DNA of 64,000 bases. Source: Shewanella zhangzhouensis (GTDB lineage: Bacteria; Pseudomonadota; Gammaproteobacteria; Enterobacterales; Shewanellaceae). The position numbers and the translations under genes were made by a program. A model generated the notes under the pieces. The model saw nothing but the letters and a program-made list of their open reading frames with translations. It was not told the origin of the DNA and searched no databases. Below, piece after piece: positions 16,724 through 25,099 of this stretch. Where the stretch lies: contig NZ_CP080414.1 in assembly GCF_019457615.1 (NCBI RefSeq), forward strand, positions 339,501 through 403,500. The letters run 5' to 3'. Position 1 is the first letter of the stretch, and every line of letters starts with the position of its first letter.

Positions 16724-19041
16724 TGAAAACAATAACTCTGAAAGAGGGCATCGAGTCCTTACCACGTCTGACACCCATGTTGTTAACCCCAACGCTGTTG
16801 ACCTTCTCCTTACTGACGGTAGCGGGCTGTGCCCCAAGGGCGGCTATAGAGCCCGTCACTGCAAGCGTCGAGCAGCTGCAGGCCGAGTCTCCGGCCCAAA
16901 TCCAGGCCCTCGGGCATGTCGATCCTTTTATCGGCACGGGAGGCCACGGTCACACCTTTCCCGGAGCCCTGGTGCCCTTTGGTATGGTGCAGCTGAGCCC
17001 GGATAACCCATCCAAGGGCTGGGATTGGACCTCGGGTTATCACTATTCTGACGATACCCTGTTGGGCTTCAGCCACACCCACCTGTCGGGCACAGGCGTG
17101 GGCGACATGCTGGATGTGTTGGTAATGCCCTTTCGCGGCGACTACCTGACCCGGCCAAGAGACGACAAAGACAGAATTTTCACCCATTACGGCCATGCCA
17201 AAGAGAGTGCGACCCCTGGCTATTACAGCCTGTATCTGCCGGAAGAGCAGGTGCAGGTGGAGCTCACTGCCTCCACCCGCACCGGGGTTCACCGTTATCG
17301 CTTCGATGGCGACACGGATGCACAGCTGCTGATTGATTTGGGCTATGCCCAAAACTATGACAAATCCGTGGTCACCTTTCTGCGGGTAGAGGATGAGCAC
17401 ACTCTGACGGGTTACCGCCTGTCTACCGGCTGGGCCAAAAATCAGCCGCTGTACTTTGTGGCTAAGTTTGATCAGCCCTTCAGCCATCAACTCTACAGCG
17501 AAAACCAGCCCATCAAGGGTGAGCAGTTACAGGCCGAAAAAGGCCGCATAGTGCTGAACTTTGGTTCGTCGTCGGCGGGTTCTACGTCAGTTGGTGCTTC
17601 TGCGGAGAAAGCGGCAAAAGTGGTGGAAGCCAGGGTGGCACTGTCATACTCCAGCATTGCCGGTGCCAAAGCTAACCTGAAGGCCGAGGTGGCAGACCTG
17701 AGCTTTGCTCAAATCAAAGCCAATGCCCGCCAGGCCTGGGCGCAGCAGCTCGGTAAGTTTCAGATTGAAGACGGCAACGAGGTCAACAAAACCAAGTTTT
17801 ACACGGCGCTCTATCATGCCTTTGTCGCGCCTCAGGTATTCCATGATGTGGATGGCGCTTTTTTCGGTGCCGATGGCGCCGCCCATGCCAACCCTGGCTA
17901 TGGACGCTATTCGCTGTTTTCCCTCTGGGACACCTTCAGGGCCCTGCATCCGCTGCTGACCTTCAGCAACCCCGAACGGGTCGATGACATGGTCAAGTCC
18001 ATGCTGGGTTTCTATGACGAGACAGGACTGTTGCCCACCTGGGACCTGATGTCCAACGAAACCGACGTCATGATTGGCTACCATGCGGTGCCCGTGATTG
18101 TGGATGCTTATTTAAAGGGCTTAACCAGCGCCGACCCGGAACACATTTACGCTGCCATCAAGGCCTCGGCGATGCAGGACAGATTCGGTATCGACAGGTT
18201 CAGGGAATACGGCTTTGTGCCTTCCGATCTGGAAGTGGAGGCCGTGTCCAAAACCCTGGAATATGCCTTTGATGACTGGGCCATAGCGCAAATGGCCAAG
18301 GCGCTTGGTAAAACCGCGGATTATCAGCTGTTCAGCCAAAGGGCGCAGAGCTATAAAACCCTGTTTGACGCTGAAACCGGCTTTATGCGCGGCAAGGATC
18401 ACAGAGGAAACTGGGTCACGCCTTTCAACCCCACCTATGTGGAGCACCGCAACACCGACTACACAGAGGCCAACGCCTGGCAGTACAGCTTTTTTGTGCC
18501 CCACGACGTGCCGGGCCTGATGGCTTTGTACGGCGATGAGCAGAGCTTTGTGGCCAAGCTGGATGAGCTTTTCTCCACCAGTTCTGAAATGCAGGGGGAT
18601 GTCTCCCCGGATATCTCCGGCCTTATCGGCCAATATGCCCACGGCAACGAGCCTGTGCATCATGTGGCCTACCTGTATGCCTTTACCGGTAAAAAGCAGC
18701 ATGGCGAAGCACGGATTAAAGAAATCCGCGACACCATGTATCTGGCCAAGCCTGATGGTCTGGCCGGAAACGACGACCTGGGCCAGATGTCGGCCTGGTA
18801 TGTGTTCAGCGCCATGGGCTTTTATCCGCTTAATCCCGTAGGCGGCGACTATGTGCTGGGCACCCCCCAGTTTGCCAAAGCGACCGTGATGCTGCCCAAT
18901 GGCAAGTCATTAAATATCATAAAAAAAGGCGATGGATGGGTGAAGGCCGTGTGGCTGAATGGTAAAAAGCACGACAGTGCCATATTAACCCATCAGCAGC
19001 TGCTGAATGGCGGTGAGCTGGTTTTTGAACTGGCTGAATAA
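16723..19041 (+). CDS. GH92 alpha-mannosidase lipoprotein
   Basis: The 772-residue protein has an N-terminal lipoprotein signal (LTVAGC, Cys near residue 36). Glycoside hydrolase family 92 signatures are GGHGHTFPGALVPFGMVQLSPD in the beta-sandwich, HTHLSGTGVGD, and in the alpha/alpha barrel HGNEPVHHVAYLY and NDDLGQMSAWYVFSAMG. GH92 enzymes are calcium-dependent exo-alpha-mannosidases acting on alpha-1,2, -1,3 and -1,6 links of high-mannose glycans. It starts in a TAATG overlap with the symporter and ends the operon, followed by a strong hairpin. Confidence 0.93.
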   Translation: MKTITLKEGIESLPRLTPMLLTPTLLTFSLLTVAGCAPRAAIEPVTASVEQLQAESPAQIQALGHVDPFIGTGGHGHTFPGALVPFGMVQLSPDNPSKGWDWTSGYHYSDDTLLGFSHTHLSGTGVGDMLDVLVMPFRGDYLTRPRDDKDRIFTHYGHAKESATPGYYSLYLPEEQVQVELTASTRTGVHRYRFDGDTDAQLLIDLGYAQNYDKSVVTFLRVEDEHTLTGYRLSTGWAKNQPLYFVAKFDQPFSHQLYSENQPIKGEQLQAEKGRIVLNFGSSSAGSTSVGASAEKAAKVVEARVALSYSSIAGAKANLKAEVADLSFAQIKANARQAWAQQLGKFQIEDGNEVNKTKFYTALYHAFVAPQVFHDVDGAFFGADGAAHANPGYGRYSLFSLWDTFRALHPLLTFSNPERVDDMVKSMLGFYDETGLLPTWDLMSNETDVMIGYHAVPVIVDAYLKGLTSADPEHIYAAIKASAMQDRFGIDRFREYGFVPSDLEVEAVSKTLEYAFDDWAIAQMAKALGKTADYQLFSQRAQSYKTLFDAETGFMRGKDHRGNWVTPFNPTYVEHRNTDYTEANAWQYSFFVPHDVPGLMALYGDEQSFVAKLDELFSTSSEMQGDVSPDISGLIGQYAHGNEPVHHVAYLYAFTGKKQHGEARIKEIRDTMYLAKPDGLAGNDDLGQMSAWYVFSAMGFYPLNPVGGDYVLGTPQFAKATVMLPNGKSLNIIKKGDGWVKAVWLNGKKHDSAILTHQQLLNGGELVFELAE

Positions 19042-19164
19042 GCCAGCAGTGACAGAAACTGCGAATTGATGGAATGCGCACATGGGTTGATAAACCTTTT
19101 GTGCGCCTTCCTCTTTTGCCAAAAGCAGCAAACAACCCAGAACAGCTATGGGCGTTTAAAATAA

Positions 19165-19200
19165 AAAATCCTGTTATAACAAGGGCTATAACAGGATTTT
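19165..19200. terminator. Bidirectional terminator after GH92 gene
   Basis: AAAATCCTGTTATA (19165-19178) is perfectly complementary to TATAACAGGATTTT (19187-19200) around an 8-base loop, with A- and T-tracts on the two sides. Before the island arrived it lay between the convergent GH92 and yicC genes and could have served both. Confidence 0.85.
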
Positions 19201-19223
19201 AATAAGGCGTAGCAGGGACAAAC

Positions 19224-19247
19224 TTACTCTACGTTTTGGATCTGCTC
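19224..19247 (-). repeat. Far attachment site: displaced native end of yicC
   Basis: Read on the minus strand this is GAG CAG ATC CAA AAC GTA GAG TAA, i.e. EQIQNVE-stop. These are the original last codons of yicC. The 11-base core TGGATCTGCTC (plus strand 19237-19247) is repeated at 39150-39160 inside the present yicC. Excision at the core would restore a full gene ending NVE-TAA. Confidence 0.9.
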
Positions 19248-19315
19248 GTAAATTAAAATTTAATAATCTAATTAAAACAATATCTTAAGTTTATTTTCCA
19301 TATTTCTGCTGTGTT

Positions 19316-19336
19316 CACTACCCGCTTTACTACCCA
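19316..19336 (+). promoter_or_regulatory. Paired integrase arm-type motifs, left end
   Basis: ACTACCC occurs at 19317-19323 and 19329-19335 (spacing 12). The same motif is doubled near the other end of the island at 39023-39040 in the same orientation, as expected for arm sites bound by the integrase N-domain. Confidence 0.6.
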
Positions 19337-19380
19337 CAAGCAAAAATCTTATTGGGTTTGTGCTGAGTGAACATTATGCC

Positions 19381-19411
19381 AACAAGCCCACCTCAGGCTT
19401 GTTGAGGTGGG
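19381..19411. repeat. Two interleaved perfect hairpins (pseudoknot topology)
   Basis: AACAAGCC (19381-19388) pairs with GGCTTGTT (19396-19403), and CCCACCTCA (19387-19395) pairs with TGAGGTGGG (19403-19411). The arms alternate a-b-a'-b', so the stems either compete or stack as an H-type pseudoknot. It lies in noncoding DNA about 70 bases downstream of the defence operon. Confidence 0.75.
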
Positions 19412-19430
19412 AAAACTGGGAAAGTGGGAA
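19408..19430 (+). repeat. TGGGAAA short tandem array, left copy
   Basis: TGGGAAA at 19408 and 19417 and TGGGAA at 19425 recur with periods 9 and 8. A nearly identical array in inverted orientation occurs at 35525-35548, after the DUF927 gene. Confidence 0.65.
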
Positions 19431-19479
19431 CACCAACCTGACAATACTAATCTCTATGCTTTGACTTAACCATGTCGGT

Positions 19480-20865
19480 TCATTCCGGTTGCCAGGCGCA
19501 ACCTGCCCAATGCGCTTCGTAGCGCTTCGCGAAATCGTTCATCTCACGAATATTACCCGCAGGTTCACGGCAGGCCCGGGCGCAGGTAGAAACGACATCT
19601 CGGTAGAACCCCGGAGCGACAGCCTTGATGCCCCCATAATTCATTAGCAACTCAGAAAGGCGCTCCGTGATTTTTGCTCCGCGAGGTGCCATCACAATGC
19701 TCGGGGGCTCTCCATAAGTGTTGATCAACACGTATCGCCAGCTTGGGTCGGAAGTTCCCAGACGAGGGACAATCTCACAGGGACATGCATCTCCACCGCT
19801 GGAAATGCCTTCATAGACTTCTTTTAGGGCCAGTGGTTTGTGGGCCACTAGGACATAAGGTCCGGCCTCCACATATCTGCCCATACTTTCGTCGTATTCG
19901 ATGCCGAGTAAGGCTTCCAGGTCAAAACGCGCATGCCGGTCAAGGGACGCCTTCCCCGAAGTGAACCATTGGAGTTCCCGCAGGGTGATCCCGGCACACT
20001 TGGCAATCTCTGCAGGTGAATTGGGCCAGCACGCCACAAGGTTCTTGGCGATTTCGGCCGCGTTGTCATAGTCACTGTCGGCCCAGACATCTTCATCCTC
20101 AACGATATCCTCCGCTGCCTTCTCACCTGTCAGTAGCCAGGTACTGCCATCAAACCCATCGAGGTTGAAATATCGGGGCTGATCTGGCGGCAGGGAGGTC
20201 TGCCAGGAAGACAGCCATGGACCAGGTGCCCAGTCGAGCCCGTTGGTCACTGTTGGCACTGTCACTTGCGCCGGTAAGGCCAGCCACTGCTGGAGCCTGT
20301 CTTCCACCTCGCGACTGTTCACGCCTCTGTGGCCCTCCCTGACACGAAAATCGTGGTCATCCTGAGCGTACCGGCAAAGGGCCTGGATGGACCCGTTAAG
20401 AGAGCAGTCATTTCCGTCGTGCTTCCTCAGCAGCCACCGGCTGGCGTCCTGGGCTGAGCGCAGGGACGCGGGAAGGGATTTCTCCCTGGCATTGGCGACT
20501 TCGACCTGGACTCCGATTTTTGCCATTTCCCCTACCAGTTCAGGGCTGGCCGTCGCGAGGTGCCTGTTGATCCGCAGGATGTCCGGTCGGCCACGCAATC
20601 CCTCAGCGTTATTCCAGGCTTCCAGAAGAGCATCCTGGAAAGCCTTGGGCTGATCGACCGGGGTAAAGGTCATCCATCGAATGGGTAACCCGGCAACCGT
20701 CAATCCGTAGAGTAAGAGAGGGCTGAGTCCGTACCGCTCTGCATCCTTGATCTTGATCGGGTCCCGCACCGATACAATGCCATGCTCCGGATGGTGGAAA
20801 AGGAACTTGGCTATTGCAACGTAGAAATGATGTTCTCTTGGTGATGGCTGCGTCTGCTTGTTCAT
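19480..20865 (-). CDS. Unknown 461-residue protein with HTH-like segment, last gene of defence operon
   Basis: I do not recognise a family with confidence. The ATG start at 20865 has AGGAG seven bases upstream. About residues 1-75 and 90-170 look like a folded alpha/beta region with a PDILRINRHLA strand-helix, loosely like DUF6930-type proteins. The middle is acidic (EDIVEDEDVWADSDYD). SPAEIAKCAGITLRELQWF around residue 290 resembles a Cro/XRE helix-turn-helix, and a ~150-residue C-terminal domain follows. It has no signal peptide, membrane helix or evident catalytic motif. It lies 117 bases after hamB on the same strand and is probably co-transcribed. It could be a regulator or specificity partner of the system; this is inference. 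Confidence 0.75.
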   Translation of the reverse strand: MNKQTQPSPREHHFYVAIAKFLFHHPEHGIVSVRDPIKIKDAERYGLSPLLLYGLTVAGLPIRWMTFTPVDQPKAFQDALLEAWNNAEGLRGRPDILRINRHLATASPELVGEMAKIGVQVEVANAREKSLPASLRSAQDASRWLLRKHDGNDCSLNGSIQALCRYAQDDHDFRVREGHRGVNSREVEDRLQQWLALPAQVTVPTVTNGLDWAPGPWLSSWQTSLPPDQPRYFNLDGFDGSTWLLTGEKAAEDIVEDEDVWADSDYDNAAEIAKNLVACWPNSPAEIAKCAGITLRELQWFTSGKASLDRHARFDLEALLGIEYDESMGRYVEAGPYVLVAHKPLALKEVYEGISSGGDACPCEIVPRLGTSDPSWRYVLINTYGEPPSIVMAPRGAKITERLSELLMNYGGIKAVAPGFYRDVVSTCARACREPAGNIREMNDFAKRYEAHWAGCAWQPE

Positions 20866-20982
20866 GCCCACTCCTGGAGAAATGCGAGCTTTCCCAGAGA
20901 ACTGCCGTAGGCTCTGCGGTCCGCCAACAATCTGGCCAACAGTAGAGCGCGAGATAGCCTTGGTTGATGATCTGGATTTCTA

Positions 20983-23900
20983 CTACAGGAGTTCATTCAT
21001 CCTCTCCTGGAAATAGCTTGGGTATTTCTCCATTACCGCCCTGGCTCCGTCCCGATCTTTTTTCAGCGCCTTCACGAGATCCCTCTTCTGAGTCGCTGCC
21101 AGGTTCAAGGATGCGGCGAGGTCCTGAGCGATGACGCGGTCCGAAAAGCCAAGCTCGTAAAGGGCAATGGTGGCTTCGTTCGGCAGACCATATTTCAGTC
21201 GCTTTTGGAAAATTTGGAGACGATTGATCGGGTCATCTGTTCCTTCGCGGTCCAGCATTTCTACAAATTCACACAATGCACTCACAAGAAGAACCCCATC
21301 GTAGGCAAGACCGCCCTCGCAGATATCAATGATATTTTCGATTTTGACTTTCCTGGGCCTCTTCCCCTTACCGAGCTTGCATTTATTATTGTCGGCAATT
21401 CTGAAAAGCTGATGAAATGGGGTTCCTGAAATCCACTTCTTCGTAATTTCTTTCAGGACGTTCTTCTTGTCGAACTTATTGAAAGCTTTGTTGTGTACAT
21501 GCCCCATTATTAATGGCCACACGAGGTCAAAAGCTTCGTCTCCATTTTGGGCGTCAAGAAGTTCATCAGCGTTATCTTGAACCCACCCCTCAATCGCCTT
21601 GGCATCGTTGACACCATAGAGTGTTTTGCCAAATGCTTTTCGCCGATTAACGTCAGTAATATTCTCTGATATGTTTTCCGCCAGAAGCTTGAACAATTCT
21701 TGAATCTGTTCCCGTTTCTCATCATCAGCCAAGAAGTACGCCAATGTCTGTTCCGCGAGATCAGCAATGTCTTCCTCCGTCAACCCATTATCAACAGCAT
21801 CCCAGTTGGAGAGAAGAAAGCCTTCGATGGAGGCGAGAGTCAGGCTGAAAAATTCGAATTGCGGTTTAACCGCATCGACCGTGAAACCGTTTCTACCGTA
21901 TTGTTTAGCAATCTTGGTGATAATTTCATTCAGGGAATCCCACCCGGCTATATGAGCTTTGGCAAAAGACAGGATGTCCCATGTCAACGAATGATTCATT
22001 TTGTCTTTTGACTTGGTACGGTCATTCCGGATAACCAGAGGGATCAGTTGAAAGAGGCTGCTTGCGCATTCCTCTGACTTGGTTGGATCAAGCAGCTCCT
22101 TGACTATATCCCACCGCCAACCGTCTTTTCGGTTGCGGCGCTTGTCATACACAATAGGGTCGGCAAACAAAATGCTGCCTTCAGTATGCATCCCCGCTCG
22201 GCCCGCTCGGCCAATGAGATTGTGGAAATCGCGAACCTTGATGCGCTCCATGCCCTGGTAGACGCTGGTAACAATGAGGTACCGAATTGGGAGATTTACG
22301 CCCTGCGCCAGTGTGGAGGTGCAAACAACGAACCGCACGAGGTTTTCACGCATAGCGTGTTCCACTGAAAGGCGGATACCATGTGGTGTATTGCCATGAT
22401 GAGAAAATATGCCATGCTCAGCACTCATTGAAGCCGATGCTTCAGGTCCAAGATTCGCAGCATGGAGGTAATGGAGCCGTTCAACCTCCATTTGATTTGA
22501 GAATTCTTGTGGGAGTGGAAACGGAATACCACGATCAATGAATTCTACCGCTTTTTCACAGATGCTTGTCGCTGTTGATTTTTTGCCACAGAAGATGGCG
22601 ATGCTTCCATTAGGGGCCAGTTTTATACCGAGATAGAGTGCAATGGCCTGGCCATCGTCCCTCTCTGGAAAATGACGTTCTTTCTGCTCTCTGCCTCTTT
22701 TCCCGAGATTGAATCTTTCAATCACCCTGGGAACGAAAAACTCGCCTTGTTCGGCATCACGGCTGTCGACGTACTCGATCCTTCCCAACTGATCGAGCCA
22801 GCTCGCGAACCCGATCGACCTGAAAGTCGGAATCAGGGTTGTTCCTTCGACGACATTGGGCTCCCCGTTCAGCCATTCTCCAACAGCCTCGGCGTTGCTG
22901 ATGACCGCTGAGATCAGCACCTTCTGGGTTCCTTCAGGAATCATGGAGCGCAGCGACGTCAGGAGCAGCTCGTATGTGATGCCTCGGGTGCCGCTGTCGA
23001 ACTGGTGGCCTTCATCAAAAACCAGCAGGCCAACGTGGGTAGCCAGCTCGGGAGCATGCCGAAGAACATAAAGCAGCTTCTCGGGGGTTATAACCAGAAT
23101 CTGTTTGTGCCCCAGGAGTTCGGCAATCTCGAAGTCGGTCTGTAGGGCATCGGATAACTCATCCACCCTAGTGGGTTCGTTGTGGAATGCCTCGACGAGA
23201 CTGTTCTTGATCTCATGGCACAGTGCCCTGAACGGGGCGATGATGATGGCCAGTGACACGCGGTCGGCCAGAAACGCGCTTCGAAGGATCAGCTCCGTTG
23301 CCTTCGTTTTGCCAGCGCTGGTGGGCATTTGAATGATGGCAGACTCGCCTTTGAGAACATCCGCCTGGCCCAAAAGGTGTTGTGCAGGCCAGAGTTCCTT
23401 GATGAACGAATCCTTTTGCAGCGCATGGAGCCATTTGTCTCGGGGCAGCCCGGAATATGACGGCAAAGCCTTCCAGGCGGAGTTTTCCAGCTTTTTCCTC
23501 AGAACGGCTGCGATCACATCACCAAAAAGAAGCTGCCTGGGCGTGCCGAATTCATAGACGGCGTCCCGCAGCTTCATGGCCAAATCGAGGAGATTTTTTT
23601 CGCCGTTCCCATCCTCAAAAAACTGGAGAATCCACTTTGAAATCCCGTCGATGAATCCGCCGAACGGCCCCTCAGCTCCATCAAAATAGGTTCCCAGATC
23701 GGCCTGCAGCAACCAGAGCAACAGGTACTCCAAACTATCGCCATCCAGATCCGGGCAGTCGCCATCGATGCGCTTCGCCAATACCGACGCGCTTCCGGGA
23801 AGATCACACAGGTAAAAGGAGGCGGAGCCCAGAAGCACTAGGTATGGATCAAGTGTCTCGTTCAGCTTTGATTGGAGGTAGGAGTCGAAAAAACGGGCGG

Positions 23901-24126
23901 AAAATAGCAGATTGTTTTTTAGCTCTGCGAGGGAATCGGGATCTGGCTCCACCCGGTTGATGGCGGCGGCGAGGTCACCAAGCAGGCCAATCGAAATGGT
24001 GAAGAGCTTATTAGGATGTAGTGATAAATCTATCTCCTGATATTCTTCAGGTACATGGTACTCGATCATCTTTGCTTTTGATCGAGTAACACCCAAAAGA
24101 CGATTGGATTTTCTATCAGGCCTCAT
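20983..24126 (-). CDS. hamB: HamB-like SF2 (Ski2-like) helicase of a Hachiman system
   Basis: The 1047-residue protein starts at ATG 24126, preceded by a perfect AGGAGGG. An earlier TTG frame lacks such a site. A ~260-residue N-terminal region precedes the helicase core: Walker A MPTSAGKTK (about 267-275), motif II VFDEGHQFD (about 369-377), motif III SAV, CTSTLAQGVNLP, and motif VI GRAGRAG, the Ski2/Hel308 pattern. A large C-terminal helical region follows. Start and stop overlap hamA by 11 bases. In Hachiman, HamB holds the HamA nuclease in check and releases it on sensing damaged or invading DNA. Family assignment rests on the fold plus the DUF1837-like neighbour. Confidence 0.88.
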   Translation of the reverse strand: MRPDRKSNRLLGVTRSKAKMIEYHVPEEYQEIDLSLHPNKLFTISIGLLGDLAAAINRVEPDPDSLAELKNNLLFSARFFDSYLQSKLNETLDPYLVLLGSASFYLCDLPGSASVLAKRIDGDCPDLDGDSLEYLLLWLLQADLGTYFDGAEGPFGGFIDGISKWILQFFEDGNGEKNLLDLAMKLRDAVYEFGTPRQLLFGDVIAAVLRKKLENSAWKALPSYSGLPRDKWLHALQKDSFIKELWPAQHLLGQADVLKGESAIIQMPTSAGKTKATELILRSAFLADRVSLAIIIAPFRALCHEIKNSLVEAFHNEPTRVDELSDALQTDFEIAELLGHKQILVITPEKLLYVLRHAPELATHVGLLVFDEGHQFDSGTRGITYELLLTSLRSMIPEGTQKVLISAVISNAEAVGEWLNGEPNVVEGTTLIPTFRSIGFASWLDQLGRIEYVDSRDAEQGEFFVPRVIERFNLGKRGREQKERHFPERDDGQAIALYLGIKLAPNGSIAIFCGKKSTATSICEKAVEFIDRGIPFPLPQEFSNQMEVERLHYLHAANLGPEASASMSAEHGIFSHHGNTPHGIRLSVEHAMRENLVRFVVCTSTLAQGVNLPIRYLIVTSVYQGMERIKVRDFHNLIGRAGRAGMHTEGSILFADPIVYDKRRNRKDGWRWDIVKELLDPTKSEECASSLFQLIPLVIRNDRTKSKDKMNHSLTWDILSFAKAHIAGWDSLNEIITKIAKQYGRNGFTVDAVKPQFEFFSLTLASIEGFLLSNWDAVDNGLTEEDIADLAEQTLAYFLADDEKREQIQELFKLLAENISENITDVNRRKAFGKTLYGVNDAKAIEGWVQDNADELLDAQNGDEAFDLVWPLIMGHVHNKAFNKFDKKNVLKEITKKWISGTPFHQLFRIADNNKCKLGKGKRPRKVKIENIIDICEGGLAYDGVLLVSALCEFVEMLDREGTDDPINRLQIFQKRLKYGLPNEATIALYELGFSDRVIAQDLAASLNLAATQKRDLVKALKKDRDGARAVMEKYPSYFQERMNELL

Positions 24127-24964
24127 CCGCAGCCCTCCTGTAGAGCTCGTGGACAAGGTCCATCATGCTGGGTCCCTTGATAACCAAGAGAACTAGGCTG
24201 TCACCATTTGGATGAGGGAAGAACTCCTTTGATTTTGCTGACTTGGGAATTTTCCCGCAGTCAGCTGCAGCCAATTCTTCGGCGTCGAAAAATTCGTCTG
24301 AAATGATGGCTGCAGCGCCGTAGGTTTCCTTGTAGGGCATATCTACTGGGCTTTGAAATCTCTCGATCCTTTGAGCCTGTTCGATTTCCCTTTTTTCAAA
24401 GAGCTTTTGCTTGATGAAGTTCAGTGATTCATCGATGCGAATGTGATCCTTGGCAGAATCGTTGATGGCATCCTGCAGGCGATTGATTGTAGAGGCGGAG
24501 AATTTTGTCTTGGATTCAAAAACAAACAACACGTCCTTGGTGGAGGCTTCGCCGTTTTTTTTGTGAAATCGGAATCCAATGACATCGCTGCCCTTGGGCG
24601 ATTCATCTCGAACAACCTTTGATGACCACCGTACCCTGGGTACCCAGTAACCGAGAAGCCATTGCAGGTAATCGGAAACCAGAATTTCCCCGAAATCTCC
24701 TGCTCTGATTCCTGGGCCGAGTTTGGATGTTCTGCAAGGGAACTTGATATTGGTCAGATAGTCCGGTCGCGGGCGTTTACCCCGGAGGAAATCGATCTCG
24801 GTATCCAGACAGTAATGATTTCGAAAGTGTTTCGCCCAGGCCGATAGCACGGCCTCATCTTTCTCATGACGAAGCTCCCAGACCTCGACCTCCTTGCCAT
24901 CGGCGGTCTTTAGTCGCTCACCGGTATCGATGAGCCATTTGGTATGATCTGAAGTCCAGGGCAT
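24116..24964 (-). CDS. hamA: HamA-like DUF1837 nuclease of a Hachiman system
   Basis: The 282-residue protein matches the DUF1837/HamA family. It shows a PD-(D/E)XK arrangement: GDFGE with Glu93, GSDVIGF with Asp127, and FVFESKTKF with Glu150 and Lys152 on the next strand. HamA is the effector that degrades DNA when HamB releases it, causing protection by abortive infection. The gene directly precedes hamB with an 11-base overlap, the normal order for Hachiman. Start ATG 24964 follows a GGGAACGGA stretch and a 19-base gap from a small unlisted ORF. Confidence 0.88.
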   Translation of the reverse strand: MPWTSDHTKWLIDTGERLKTADGKEVEVWELRHEKDEAVLSAWAKHFRNHYCLDTEIDFLRGKRPRPDYLTNIKFPCRTSKLGPGIRAGDFGEILVSDYLQWLLGYWVPRVRWSSKVVRDESPKGSDVIGFRFHKKNGEASTKDVLFVFESKTKFSASTINRLQDAINDSAKDHIRIDESLNFIKQKLFEKREIEQAQRIERFQSPVDMPYKETYGAAAIISDEFFDAEELAAADCGKIPKSAKSKEFFPHPNGDSLVLLVIKGPSMMDLVHELYRRAADEA

Positions 24965-24983
24965 TTACAATCCGTTCCCAGCG

Positions 24984-25094
24984 TTAAAGATCTTTCTTCT
25001 CAATTCGAGCAGCAGTGAGACGACTACTTTTTCCATATATTGCTCCGACAAGCCAACAGGCTCTGGCTCCGACGTCTTCAGGTTTAGAATTCAT
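24984..25094 (-). CDS. Candidate 36-residue small protein between helicase and hamA
   Basis: A short frame, ATG at 25094 to TAA at 24984, almost exactly fills the 135-base gap between the SF1 helicase and hamA. It starts 5 bases after the helicase stop, with GGAGGGGA upstream at a slightly long spacing, and ends 19 bases before hamA. It encodes a basic peptide with a WLVGAIYGKSS segment and an RLTAARIEKKDL tail. It may be a genuine small subunit or inhibitor, or a leader that couples translation into hamA. Evidence is position and RBS only. Confidence 0.4.
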   Translation of the reverse strand: MNSKPEDVGARACWLVGAIYGKSSRLTAARIEKKDL

Positions 25095-25099
25095 AATAT

